Source: Ruminococcaceae bacterium FB2012
GTDB lineage: Bacteria > Bacillota > Clostridia > Oscillospirales > Ruminococcaceae
Length of the DNA: 64,000 nt
Direction of reading: 5' to 3'
Assembly (NCBI GenBank): GCA_900104495.1
Contig: FMXS01000017.1
Location: 1-64,000, forward strand
Position 1 is the stretch's first letter. Every line of letters starts with the position of its first letter. Below the pieces are notes generated by a model. The model was not told the origin of the DNA. It did not search any database and was given only the letters and a program-made list of their open reading frames with translations. This document shows, in pieces, positions 52,925-61,295 of the stretch. The translations under genes and the position numbers were made by a program.

Positions 52925-54574
52925 ATGAGGATCACCGATAAGATAGACCTGCTCTATCCCGGCGGGGAGGCGCGGGTCTATGCCGAGGAAAGGCGGAAGA
53001 CGCAGTCTGAGCTGCCGCAGGCACATCTTGAGGACCTGGAGGCCTACCGCACCGCCGTACAGCTTCTGCCGCGCCAGCCCGAGACCGTCATGAACCTTAT
53101 GCGGGAATTCTCCGACGACATCCCCACTCTCAACTACCGTCTGGACTGCCTGGAGGACCACCTTAACGAAACGCGCCTTGCCGACGAGCTTCGGCCCGTT
53201 ATGCGGCGGCTCTCCGACAACAACACCGCCCTGGGCGAACTGCGGGGGAAGGCGGATTCCTTTATGGAGATCAACCTGCGGATGCGCCAGCTGGAGGAAT
53301 TCGTCCGCTGTGTCGAGGACATCAAAAAGCTGTGGGGGAAGATCGGCAAGCGTATACGCTCCGCGGCGATGAAGGGCCTCTTTGAATGCTTCTGCGGACT
53401 GGACAGCGACCCCGACTACCTTGAAATGAAGGAAGAACTGGCCCAGCTCTCGGAGGTGTTCGGACATACGGTCCGAAGCGTGCGCATCGGCATCAACTTT
53501 ACCCACGGGATGATACCCGAATCCTGCGGGCTCATCGAAGTTTCGGACGACAAGGTCTATCCCAGAAGCGGCATCCTCGACAAGCTGATATTCCGAAGCT
53601 ATGAAGGTCACGAGCAGTTCATCGGCGAGGAGCATACCAACTCTGCGGTGCAGAATCTTCCTCCCGACCTGGACACGGCGCTGTTCAAGGCCCTCGGCAA
53701 GTACACCCGCGAGTTCGCGGGGCGCATCGCAGACGCGCTCAACGCCCGAAGGAAGCTGTTCCTTGAGGACATAGGCATCCTCGAACATCAGCTGGACCTT
53801 TACGAAGGAGCGGCGCGGATGGTGAGATACGTCCGCTCACGGGGGCTGGAAATGTGCCGTCCCGAACTGCTCCCCGCCGACCAGCGGCGCACGCACATCG
53901 AAGGGCTTTTTGATCCTCTGCTGTTCCGGCAGGCGGCAAACGCGGACTATTCCGCGTCGGGGGAGAAGCTGATCGTCACCAACAGCCTCACCCTCGATAA
54001 CAACGCGGGCTTCAAGCTGGTGACGGGAGTGAACGCCGGCGGCAAGACCACCTTTGCCCGAGCCTTCGGGATGTGCCGTCTGCTGGCGCAGTGCGGACTT
54101 TACGTCCCGGCGTCAAAGGCGGAGCTTTCGGTCTGCGACCACATCTTCACCCATTTTCCGAAAGAGGAAACTGCGGGGATAAACACTTCCCGCTTCACCG
54201 AAGAAGTGAGACAGCTGGCGGAGATCTGCCGGAGCATCACTCCGCACTCGGCGGTAATAATGAACGAATCCCTGCAAAGCACCACGCCGGAGGAATGTCT
54301 GGAGATCGCGGCGATACACCTGGAGATCATGGCGGCGGCGGGAGTCACAGGGCTTTACGTGACGCATCTCAACTCCCTCTACAAGCGTTTCGGGGAGATC
54401 AACGGGAAGGGTTATCCGACGAAGCTGGGAAGCCTTGTTTCCGTCCCCGACGAAGTCACGGGGCAAAGCACCTACCGCATGACGGAGCGTCCGCCCCTGC
54501 CGCAGAGCATGGCGGCGGCAGTCTACATGAAGTACGGTGCCAAGCTGGAAGAGGTCGTAAAGCGCTTTGCGTAA
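52925..54574 (+). CDS. MutS-family ATPase (lacks mismatch-recognition domain)
   Basis: The 549-residue protein corresponds to the MutS core/lever and ATPase (domain V) regions only. The Walker A is GVNAGGKTTFARAFG (MutS-type GPNMxGKST variant) at about 365, followed by QCGLYVPASKAELS (the family's Q-x-G-x-x-V-PA), a TRFTEEV-like signature (INTSRFTEEVRQLAEI) and Walker B-like AVIMNESLQSTTPEE, where the usual DE is NE. The first 330 residues are helical lever-like. It lacks domain I (mismatch binding) and the SMR nuclease of MutS2. Such MutS-like ATPases occur in Firmicutes with unknown roles. It is 83 bases after the MerR gene. Confidence 0.85.
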   Translation: MRITDKIDLLYPGGEARVYAEERRKTQSELPQAHLEDLEAYRTAVQLLPRQPETVMNLMREFSDDIPTLNYRLDCLEDHLNETRLADELRPVMRRLSDNNTALGELRGKADSFMEINLRMRQLEEFVRCVEDIKKLWGKIGKRIRSAAMKGLFECFCGLDSDPDYLEMKEELAQLSEVFGHTVRSVRIGINFTHGMIPESCGLIEVSDDKVYPRSGILDKLIFRSYEGHEQFIGEEHTNSAVQNLPPDLDTALFKALGKYTREFAGRIADALNARRKLFLEDIGILEHQLDLYEGAARMVRYVRSRGLEMCRPELLPADQRRTHIEGLFDPLLFRQAANADYSASGEKLIVTNSLTLDNNAGFKLVTGVNAGGKTTFARAFGMCRLLAQCGLYVPASKAELSVCDHIFTHFPKEETAGINTSRFTEEVRQLAEICRSITPHSAVIMNESLQSTTPEECLEIAAIHLEIMAAAGVTGLYVTHLNSLYKRFGEINGKGYPTKLGSLVSVPDEVTGQSTYRMTERPPLPQSMAAAVYMKYGAKLEEVVKRFA

Positions 54575-54579
54575 TACAC

Positions 54580-55055
54580 ACAAAGCGGCAGGGGCCGCAC
54601 AAAGCAGAAAATCCAAACGCGAAGCGCGTTAAAAGTTTCGGTCAAGCCTTTTCCAAAGGCTTGCGGGTCAAGGGCAGAGCCCTTGCAGGGCGTGGGACAG
54701 CGTCCCACTCGGCGCGTCAGCGACGACCCCCGGCGCTGCACAAGAAAAGAGTAGGGAAACGAAGAAGTTTCTCTACTCTTTTTTGTGTGGACAAATCATA
54801 CTCAGCGCCGGGAAAAGGTGTCCTCCTGCACTCGCAGGAAACAGCGAGGGAGCGGATTCACGCTTGCGTGAATTTTTTCACGCTTGCGTGAATTTTTTCA
54901 CGCTTGCGTGAATTATCGACCGAGCGTCTTTCCGTCCCCCGACGAGCCAAAGTGAGGGGCTTTCTGCTACGCCCAAAACGTGGGAGCAGAATCACAACAT
55001 AGGCTCCCGCCCGATTTCGGGGGCTTTCCGGTTGCCCCCGAACCCCTTCGGGAAT
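54580..55055 (-). repeat. Composite GC-rich intergenic repeat, copy B (inverted relative to copy A)
   Basis: This non-coding stretch between the MutS-type and ABC permease genes is a reverse-complement relative of 7692-8215. The 18-base block GCCCCCGAACCCCTTCGG (55034-55051) and the block GCGGGTCAAGGGCAGAGCCC (54664-54683, matching 7996-8015) are shared, with the same intermediate blocks in between. Copy B has extra material: three palindromic 20-base units at 54857-54914 and a GAGTAGGGAAACG...CTACTC hairpin (54750-54779). No coding sequence or transposase is seen, so it looks like an uncharacterised dispersed non-coding element. Confidence 0.85.
54857..54914. repeat. Three tandem palindromic 20-mers
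   Basis: The unit TTCACGCTTGCGTGAATTTT occurs at 54857-54876, 54877-54896 and, ending after TTCACGCTTGCGTGAATT, at 54897-54914. Each contains the perfect hairpin TTCACGC-TT-GCGTGAA. The array is absent at the matching place in copy A (about 7825), where GACGCTC is followed directly by CCGTTGGTCGCTG. Confidence 0.95.
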
Positions 55056-55218
55056 GCACTTTTCCCTACAAAGTGCAGAACTGCACAAATACTATTCATT
55101 ATTCATTACTTCTGCCCCCGCGCAGCGTGAACTAAAAAAAGTAGTTAAGGATTATTTAATAATTTCCTTGCTATACTGTAACCACAGAAAGGAACAAAGG
55201 TTACGGGAGGGCACGGAA
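55056..55218. other. Leader region before the ABC permease
   Basis: The remainder of the gap after copy B is AT-rich; TATACT (55172-55177) could be a -10 box but no -35 at 17 bases is convincing. A GTGCAGAACTGCAC palindrome (55073-55086) is present. The ribosome binding site GGGAGGG lies 10-14 bases before the ATG. Confidence 0.4.
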
Positions 55219-57585
55219 ATGTTTTTTCATATTCTGAAAAAAGACCTGAAACGGAAAAAGACCATGAACATCATCGTGGTGCTGTTCGTGGTGCTTTCGG
55301 CGATGTTCGCATCGTCCAGCGTGAACAATATCGTCACGGTCATGGGCGGCATTGATAACTTCATGGAAAAGGCCGGCATCGCGGATGTAAATTATTACTT
55401 CATCACTATCGAAAAAGGCGAGGGCGACACCCTCACTCCTAAGCTGGAGGCCGAGCCTTCCGTTACGGATATAATGAAAGAGACGGTCATCTTCAACCAC
55501 GCCTCGGATATTACTCAGAACGGCGAAAAGGTCATGGATTACACCAACGCCTCCGTGATCCAGAAGATCGGCGAGGTCGATGTAAAATACTTCGACGAGG
55601 ATAATAATGTTATAGAAAACGTCCCCGAGGACGGCGTTTATATCTCCAGCGCCCACCCCGGAAAGGCGGGCCTTGAGATCGGCGATATGCTGGACATCAA
55701 GGCCGGAGACCACAGCGTAAGGCTGAAATTCTTAGGCCGCGCCAAGGATGCTATGCTGGGCTCCAACTTTATGAACAACCCCCGTCTGCTGGTGAACGAC
55801 AAGGTCTTTGAGGACTTCTTCAGCGACGAGAGCGCGACGAAATATTCAGGCGGCGTGTACTACGTCAAGACCACTGATAAAAACGCCGTCGCGGAAGCCA
55901 CCTCCACTGATATATCGGTGAGCTTCGCGGCGGAGGATACGGTCATCACCACCACCTACATCATGGAGATCCTTGTGGCGGCAATGCTGCTGATAGTTTC
56001 GGTAGTGCTGATACTTGTGGCCTTTGTGGTGCTTCGGTTCACCATAGGCTTCACCATAGCGGAAGAATTCCGTGAGATCGGAGTCATGAAGGCTATCGGA
56101 CTGAAAAACCGCTCCATAAGGTCCCTTTACCTTGTAAAGTATCTGGGAATGGCAATAGTCGGCGCGGTGATCGGCTGCATCCTGGGCTTCCCCTTCGGAA
56201 AGATGATGCTGGGCTCCGCGGAGCAGTCAATGGTGCTGGGCAATAACAGCTCCGTGATGATCGGTGCCGCCGCTGCGGCAGCAGTAGTAGTTTTCATCCT
56301 GCTCTTCTGTTACAGATGCACAAGAAAGATCAAGAAGCTCTCCCCGATAGACGCGGTCAGAAACGGTCAGACAGGCGAGCGCTTCCGCAGGCGCAGCATA
56401 ATGTCCCTCGGGAAAAGCAAACTCGGCGCAGGCGGGTTCCTCCCGGCCAACGACGTTATCTCTCAGCCCAGGCAGTTCGGCATAATGACGCTGATCTTCA
56501 CCCTTTGTATGCTGCTGGTGATGATACTTGCCAACACCGCCAATACCCTTGCCAGCGATAAGGTGCTGGTCACCCTCGGTGTTACAAGAAGCGACATCTA
56601 CTACAACGACGTTGCCGTAAATATGGAGATCATGGGCGGCAGAGATTACAGAGAATACATTGACGAATGCGAAAAGAAACTCTCCGACGCAGGCATCCCC
56701 GGAAAGATCAAGAACGAGACCATATTCACCGTACCTGCGGAATTCGGCAGCGTAAGACAGAAGATCTCATCACTTTGGTGCGAGGACACCGACACCGCCG
56801 ATTACGTCTACGAGCGGGGCACTCCCCCGCAGAACGCTCACGAGTTTGCTGCAACTCAGCAGATCTGCGACAAGTTCGGCTTCGACATCGGCGACAAGGT
56901 AAAGCTCACCATCGGCGGCAAGACTGAGGAATACCTGCTCACGGCAGTGTTCCAGAGCATGAACAATCTCGGCGAGGTGGCCCGTCTGCATCAGGACTTA
57001 CCGATGAAATACTCCGACGGTACCAGCGCATTTGCTTTCCAGATCGACTTTGACGATCATCCCGACGCAGAGGAGATCGAAGCCCGCAAGGACAAGGTCA
57101 AGGAACTCCTCAACGCCGACAAGGTGTTCAACGCAGCGGAATTTGCCGACGACTGCACCAACTCCGCCGCGGCTATCTCGGCGGTAAAGGATCTGGTGCT
57201 TATCATCTCCATGGTGATAATCGTGCTGATCGCGGTGCTGCTGGAACGTTCCTTCATCGCTAAGGAAAAGCCCGAGATCGCGCTGATGAAGGCTCTCGGC
57301 TTCAAGGACAGGAACATCATCTTCCAGCACACAATGAGGTTCGTCATCGTGGGCGTTATCTCGGGAATACTGGCCTGCGCTCTTTGCCTGCCTCTCACCA
57401 AGCTGGCTATCGACCCGATCTTCGGGATCATGGGCGCCTCCGCCGGCATCGACTACGAGATCAAAGCCGGTGAGGTCTTCGGGATCTACCCGATACTGAT
57501 AACAGCGGTCATCGCGGCAGCGGTATTCTTCACGGCGCTCTACACCAAGACTGTCAAGTCGTCGGATACGGCAAACATTGAATAA
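55219..57585 (+). CDS. FtsX-family ABC transporter permease
   Basis: The 788-residue membrane protein has one TM near the N-terminus (about 18-35), a large extracytoplasmic domain, then TM groups with FtsX/MacB features (LLIVSVVLILVAFVVLRFTIGF near 255-275, and a repeat in the second half, e.g. VKDLVLIISMVIIVLIAVLLERSF). FALMKALGFKDRNI and GVMKAIGLKNRSIRSLYLVK repeat a cytoplasmic coupling motif, showing an internal duplication. It should pair with the ATPase encoded 51 bases downstream as an ABC exporter for a peptide, lipid or lipoprotein. The start is set by GGGAGGG upstream of ATG 55219; longer frames lack a site. Confidence 0.9.
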   Translation: MFFHILKKDLKRKKTMNIIVVLFVVLSAMFASSSVNNIVTVMGGIDNFMEKAGIADVNYYFITIEKGEGDTLTPKLEAEPSVTDIMKETVIFNHASDITQNGEKVMDYTNASVIQKIGEVDVKYFDEDNNVIENVPEDGVYISSAHPGKAGLEIGDMLDIKAGDHSVRLKFLGRAKDAMLGSNFMNNPRLLVNDKVFEDFFSDESATKYSGGVYYVKTTDKNAVAEATSTDISVSFAAEDTVITTTYIMEILVAAMLLIVSVVLILVAFVVLRFTIGFTIAEEFREIGVMKAIGLKNRSIRSLYLVKYLGMAIVGAVIGCILGFPFGKMMLGSAEQSMVLGNNSSVMIGAAAAAAVVVFILLFCYRCTRKIKKLSPIDAVRNGQTGERFRRRSIMSLGKSKLGAGGFLPANDVISQPRQFGIMTLIFTLCMLLVMILANTANTLASDKVLVTLGVTRSDIYYNDVAVNMEIMGGRDYREYIDECEKKLSDAGIPGKIKNETIFTVPAEFGSVRQKISSLWCEDTDTADYVYERGTPPQNAHEFAATQQICDKFGFDIGDKVKLTIGGKTEEYLLTAVFQSMNNLGEVARLHQDLPMKYSDGTSAFAFQIDFDDHPDAEEIEARKDKVKELLNADKVFNAAEFADDCTNSAAAISAVKDLVLIISMVIIVLIAVLLERSFIAKEKPEIALMKALGFKDRNIIFQHTMRFVIVGVISGILACALCLPLTKLAIDPIFGIMGASAGIDYEIKAGEVFGIYPILITAVIAAAVFFTALYTKTVKSSDTANIE

Positions 57586-57636
57586 CAGCGGATAACTTCA
57601 CTATCAAATATCCAATAATATATCGGAGGAATCAAT

Positions 57637-58404
57637 ATGAACACAATTCTCGAAGTCAAGGACCTCTGCAAGACATATATCGTAAACAAGCATCAGAACA
57701 ACGTGCTGAAAAACGTCAGCTTCACTGTTTCGGAGGGCGAGATCATCGCGGTCATGGGGCCTTCGGGCTCCGGCAAGTCCACACTGCTCTACACTGTTTC
57801 CGGCATGGACGAAATGACCTCCGGCGAGGTGAGCTTCCGCGGGAAGGATATGTCCAAGATGAAAAAGGATGAACTGGCGGAGCTTCGGCTGGACGAAATG
57901 GGATTCATCTTCCAGCAGATGTATATGCTCAAAAATCTGACCATTCTCGATAATATCATCCTGCCGGCGGTGCGCTCGAATAAAAGCACTGCTTCCCGCA
58001 AGGAAAAGCAGCAGCGCGGCCTCGAGCTGATGAAGAAGCTGGGCATCGGCGATCTTGCGGACAACGACATCAACGAGGTCTCCGGCGGACAGCTCCAGCG
58101 CGCCTGCATCGCCCGGAGCATGGTGAACTCCCCTTCAATGATCTTTGCAGACGAGCCCACCGGCGCTCTCAACCGCACCTCCTCCGAGGAAGTCACCGAC
58201 GAGCTTATCCGGCTCAACAGCGAAGGCACCACGGTATTGATGGTGACTCACGACTCCCGGGTAGCTGCTAAATGCGACCGCGTCCTCTACATCGTGGACG
58301 GCAGCATCAAGGACGAGATCTCTCTCGGAAAGTACACTGGGCCTTCCTCCCTCCGGGACCGGGAAAGGACCCTCAACAACTGGCTCATGGACCTGGGCTG
58401 GTAA
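57637..58404 (+). CDS. ABC transporter ATP-binding protein (MacB/BceA type)
   Basis: The ATPase (255 residues) energises the FtsX-type permease. It has Walker A GPSGSGKST (about 45-53), Q-loop IFQQMYML, signature NEVSGGQLQRACIARS, Walker B SMIFADEPTGALNRTSSEE and H-loop VLMVTHDSRVAAKCDRVLY. The DEPTGALNRT sequence is typical of the MacB/LolD/BceA subfamily. A 26-residue C-terminal extension (LGKYTGPSSLRDRERTLNNW) after the core is not standard. It lies directly downstream of the permease. Confidence 0.93.
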   Translation: MNTILEVKDLCKTYIVNKHQNNVLKNVSFTVSEGEIIAVMGPSGSGKSTLLYTVSGMDEMTSGEVSFRGKDMSKMKKDELAELRLDEMGFIFQQMYMLKNLTILDNIILPAVRSNKSTASRKEKQQRGLELMKKLGIGDLADNDINEVSGGQLQRACIARSMVNSPSMIFADEPTGALNRTSSEEVTDELIRLNSEGTTVLMVTHDSRVAAKCDRVLYIVDGSIKDEISLGKYTGPSSLRDRERTLNNWLMDLGW

Positions 58405-58416
58405 AACAGCAAAACG

Positions 58417-58458
58417 AAAAACCGCATCCCCGCTGTTTTGCGGAAGGATGCGGTTTTT
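58417..58458. terminator. Bidirectional terminator between the ABC operon and rsmA
   Basis: AAAAACCGCATCC / GGATGCGGTTTTT, a 13-base stem with a 16-base loop. It is flanked by A/T runs on both sides and serves both convergent units. Confidence 0.88.
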
Positions 58459-59316
58459 TCAATTGTCCTGCAGGGCATTTGCAAAGGCGATGAACTGCTC
58501 CATAGTGAGCTGCTCGGGACGGACGCTCTCCGGCAGGCCCGCTGATGCGATAGCTTCGGCCACACGGCTTTTCGGAAGTCCCAGGCCGGAGGCCGCGGAG
58601 TTGGCAAGGGTCTTGCGGCGCTGAGAGAAGGCCGCCCGCACCGTTTTGAAGAAGAAGGCCTCGTCGGTCACTCCCGGAGGCGTTTCCTCACGGAGGCTGA
58701 AGCGCACCACGCAGCTGTCCACGTTCGGGGAGGGCATAAAGCTGCCCCGGGAAACATTGAAAAGCAGCTCCGGCTCGGAGAAATACCGCACCGCCACCGT
58801 TACCGCTCCGGCATCCCGGGTGCCGAGGGGCGCACAAAGCCGCTGCGCCGCCTCCTTCTGAACCATGACCGTCACCGTTCTGACAGGCAGGCGCTTTTCC
58901 AGCAGCATCATAATAATGGGCGAGGTGATGTAGTAAGGCAGATTGGCGCAGACCGCCACCTCAAGGCCCGGGAATTCTTCTTCGATCAGCTGTCGCAGGT
59001 CCACGTTCATAACGTCGTCATTGATGATCTTCACGTTGCGGTGTTCGGACAGAGTTTCGGCCAGCACGGGCATCAGCCGGCTGTCGATCTCGATCGCCAC
59101 CACCTTATCGGCACGCTTTGCCAGCTCATTGGTGAGGACGCCAATGCCGGTGCCGATCTCGATGATGCCGAAGCCCTTCCGGGCGTTGCCCTGCTCGGCT
59201 ATCCTCGGGCAGACCGAAGGATTGACGAGAAAGTTCTGTCCCAGCGCCTTTGAAAAGGTGAAGCCGTGCTTCGACAGTATCTCCTTGATAGTACCGATAT
59301 TTGAAAGCCCGTCCAT
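58459..59316 (-). CDS. rsmA: 16S rRNA adenine(1518/1519) dimethyltransferase
   Basis: KsgA/RsmA dimethylates two adjacent adenosines in helix 45 of 16S rRNA during 30S assembly. The 285-residue protein has FSKALGQNFLVNPSVCPRI, the SAM motif GFGIIEIGTGIGVLTNEL, VVAIEIDSRLMPVL, the catalytic motif CANLPYYITSPIIM and SFMPSPNVDSCVV, ending in the C-terminal helical domain. Its ATG has a GGGG-type site upstream. A consensus promoter lies at 59353-59381. Confidence 0.96.
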   Translation of the reverse strand: MDGLSNIGTIKEILSKHGFTFSKALGQNFLVNPSVCPRIAEQGNARKGFGIIEIGTGIGVLTNELAKRADKVVAIEIDSRLMPVLAETLSEHRNVKIINDDVMNVDLRQLIEEEFPGLEVAVCANLPYYITSPIIMMLLEKRLPVRTVTVMVQKEAAQRLCAPLGTRDAGAVTVAVRYFSEPELLFNVSRGSFMPSPNVDSCVVRFSLREETPPGVTDEAFFFKTVRAAFSQRRKTLANSAASGLGLPKSRVAEAIASAGLPESVRPEQLTMEQFIAFANALQDN

Positions 59317-59352
59317 TCCGCGCCCCCCTTTATTTGACAGTCGGTTTGTATT

Positions 59353-59381
59353 ATTATATCACGGCGGCGGGCGGGTGTCAA
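59353..59381 (-). promoter_or_regulatory. Promoter of rsmA
   Basis: Minus-strand TTGACA (59376-59381) and TATAAT (59353-59358) with a 17-base spacer. Confidence 0.9.
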
Positions 59382-59540
59382 TGCCTGCACTTCGGGAGAC
59401 AGGACTTCTCTGTCGGATAATTGCTTCTCGTTTACATCTGGTTATCTATTTGTTCAAAGTAAGTTTACATCTGTATGTAATAAATATCCGTAAGTAAACA
59501 AATGATAACATCAAAATATGAAACAAAAGGGGCGGGTAAA

Positions 59541-60695
59541 ATGAAAACGAAAAAAACCTTGTCACTGGCGGTCTCACTGGTGCTTGCAATGGGCGGAGCA
59601 GCGATGCTGCCTGAGGATGCCGCTCCGGCGGGCGGAGTCATCTCCGTCAGCGCCAACGATATCGTCACCGACGATTTTGTCTTCTGAATCAATCCCAGAC
59701 AGAACTGCGTCGAGGTGACTGATCACACCGGTCCCGGAGGATACGTTGAGGTGCCCGGGATAGTCAACGATTTCCGGATCGTCAGAAAGATCAGCGGCGG
59801 AGCCTTTGAACCCAACAACGGCGAGGCCAACAAAACAGCGATCACCGGCGTACAGCTGCCGGACACTATTGATTTTATCGGAAATTTTGCTTTCGGCAGA
59901 TGCGAGAATCTCGAAAGCATCAACCTTCCCGAAGGGCTGACGGAGATCGGGACCCGCGCCTTTGAATGGTGCAAAAAGCTGAACGGCATAGTCTTTCCCT
60001 CCACCCTGAAAAAGATCGGGAGCGAGACCTTTACATACTGCGAATCACTGACGGGCATCACTCTTCCAAAGACGCTTGAAAGCATAGGCACGGGTCTATT
60101 CTCACGCTGTCAGAGCCTGTCCTCCGTCACCATTGAAAAAGGCGGTCTCGCAAGTCTCCCGAAGGAGTGCTTCAAAGGCTGTACGGCTCTGAAAAAGATC
60201 TCGATCCCGGGAAGCGTGAAGGAGATCGGCGACGAGGCGTTTTCCCGCTGCTCGGCTCTGTCCTCGGTGACGCTTGCGAAGGGCGTGACGAAGCTGGGCG
60301 TCAGAGTTTTTAACGAGTGTCCGATCAAAAAGATCACCATTCCGAAAAGCGTTACCGAGATCGGCGACCACGCCGTAGGCTTTGACTACAACAGCCAGTT
60401 TTTCCAGTACACCAAGCACGAGGACCTTGTGATACGGGGATATATGGGCTCTGCCGCAGAGAAATACGCAGAGCTCCACGGCTTTGCCTTTGAGCCCGTG
60501 GACCCATACGAGCTTGGGGACGTCAACAAGGACCGCTCGGTGAATATGAAAGACGTCGCCATGTTCCAGCGGGGCATCAACGGCTGGACCGACATCGTCC
60601 TCGATCCGAAAGTCTGCGATATGAACGGCAGCGGCAGCGTCAATATGAAGGACCTCACCAGTTTACAGAGGAAGGTCAACGGCTGGAAAAGCTGA
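59541..60695 (+). pseudogene. BspA-type LRR protein with C-terminal dockerin, interrupted by an in-frame TGA
   Basis: The reading frame from ATG 59541 encodes a signal peptide (KKTLSLAVSLVLAMGGAAML) and ends at TGA 59685-59687 after DDFVF. The same frame continues without another stop for 336 codons. It encodes a TreP/BspA leucine-rich repeat domain (repeats like LPDTIDFIGNFAFGRCENLE, LPEGLTEIGTRAFEWCKKL, FPSTLKKIGSETFTYCESL) and a type I dockerin (GDVNKDRSVNMKDVAMFQRG and DMNGSGSVNMKDLTSLQRK). A TGA in place of CGA or TGG is the simplest reading, so the gene is probably a recent pseudogene, or read through. No frameshift is needed. Alternatively the TGA is an assembly error. Confidence 0.82.
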
Positions 60696-60710
60696 CGAAT
60701 AAAAACTCCG

Positions 60711-60765
60711 CCTCCGTGCAATACTATCTCTAAGGCACATTGCCTTGACGATAAACGCACGGAGG
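60711..60765 (+). promoter_or_regulatory. Nested hairpins that can hide the ribosome binding site of the small ORF
   Basis: CCTCCGTGC (60711-60719) is the exact complement of GCACGGAGG (60757-60765), and the right arm contains the GGAGG ribosome binding site of the 60772 ORF. A second perfect stem (AAGGCA / TGCCTT, 60732-60746) sits in the loop. This can switch the site between free and paired states, or the outer stem may be a terminator of the dockerin gene; no T-run follows. Confidence 0.55.
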
Positions 60766-60771
60766 TTTGTT

Positions 60772-61008
60772 ATGTTTGCAAGATATTCCCGCGGAGGCGA
60801 CCTTCCCCCGATGATGCGCGACAGCCTGCTGGCCGACGAAACAGCTGCGGCGGCCTTCAACGCTCTCAGCGACACGGCTCAGCAGTCCGTCACCGAGGTC
60901 TGCGCGTCCATGTCCTCAAAGGCGCAGATAGACGAATACATCGCTCTGACGGACAATTTTCTCTTTACCGACATCTGTTCCCCCGACCCCGACACCAAGC
61001 TGCTGTGA
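60772..61008 (+). CDS. Small protein of unknown function
   Basis: The 78-residue product (MFARYSRGGDLPPMMRDSLL...) is soluble, mildly acidic and Ala/Asp/Ser-rich, with no TM segment or family I can recognise. A GGAGG site with 6 bases to ATG 60772 supports it as a real gene. The site is in one arm of a hairpin (60711-60765), so expression may be regulated at translation. It lies between the LRR-dockerin pseudogene and the purE leader. Confidence 0.65.
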   Translation: MFARYSRGGDLPPMMRDSLLADETAAAAFNALSDTAQQSVTEVCASMSSKAQIDEYIALTDNFLFTDICSPDPDTKLL

Positions 61009-61082
61009 AATCGCGGGCGGGTGTTGTGAATCGTGCATTAAAAATGCCCCTTGCGTTAATACAAATTTTATATTATTTCGTG

Positions 61083-61111
61083 TTGATTTTTCATAGGAAA
61101 TATAGTAAAAT
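61083..61111 (+). promoter_or_regulatory. Promoter of the purE operon
   Basis: TTGATT (61083-61088) and TAAAAT (61106-61111) with a 17-base spacer. It leaves a leader of about 180 bases before purE. Other than the leader ORF and terminator listed separately, the 61009-61295 gap holds nothing recognised. Confidence 0.7.
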
Positions 61112-61144
61112 ATAGATGTAGAAAACGGGACGGAGGGGAACGGA

Positions 61145-61246
61145 ATGTCTTATATGCAGACTGTCAGAAGTTCGTATCTCCCGCGCTCAGGTGCGGCTTG
61201 CTTAACGTCGCCTTGTTTTTCCGCCCGCACTGTAATTATACGCTGA
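61145..61246 (+). CDS. Putative leader peptide upstream of purE
   Basis: A 33-codon ORF (MSYMQTVRSSYLPRSGAACL then TSPCFSARTVIIR) starts at ATG 61145 and has a strong GGAGGGG site 6 bases upstream. Its TGA stop lies 2 bases before a terminator-like hairpin, so a ribosome finishing it would cover the stem. This geometry is typical of attenuation leaders. There is no similarity to known leader peptides. Chance ORFs of this length are common, so the evidence is the site and position. Confidence 0.55.
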   Translation: MSYMQTVRSSYLPRSGAACLTSPCFSARTVIIR

Positions 61247-61248
61247 CG

Positions 61249-61278
61249 ACCGCGCTTTTGCTGCGGTTTTATTTTTTT
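61249..61278 (+). terminator. Attenuator-like terminator in the purE leader
   Basis: A short stem ACCGC / GCGGT (plus a G-U pair) is followed by TTTTATTTTTTT, 18 bases before the purE start. The stem is weak, but the T-run is long, so it may work as a regulated terminator. Confidence 0.6.
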
Positions 61279-61295
61279 GATATGGAGGAAGGTCT

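Noticed and set aside
54857..54914. CRISPR array
   Set aside because: The 20-base units are directly abutted with no spacers and each is a perfect palindrome; no cas genes are present.
55145..55177. Sigma-A promoter for the ABC permease
   Set aside because: TATACT is present, but the only -35-like sequence lies 21 bases away, outside the normal range.
61112..61295. Purine, PRPP or ZTP riboswitch upstream of purE
   Set aside because: The hallmark cores of these riboswitches were not recognised by eye; a covariance-model scan would be needed to exclude a divergent form.
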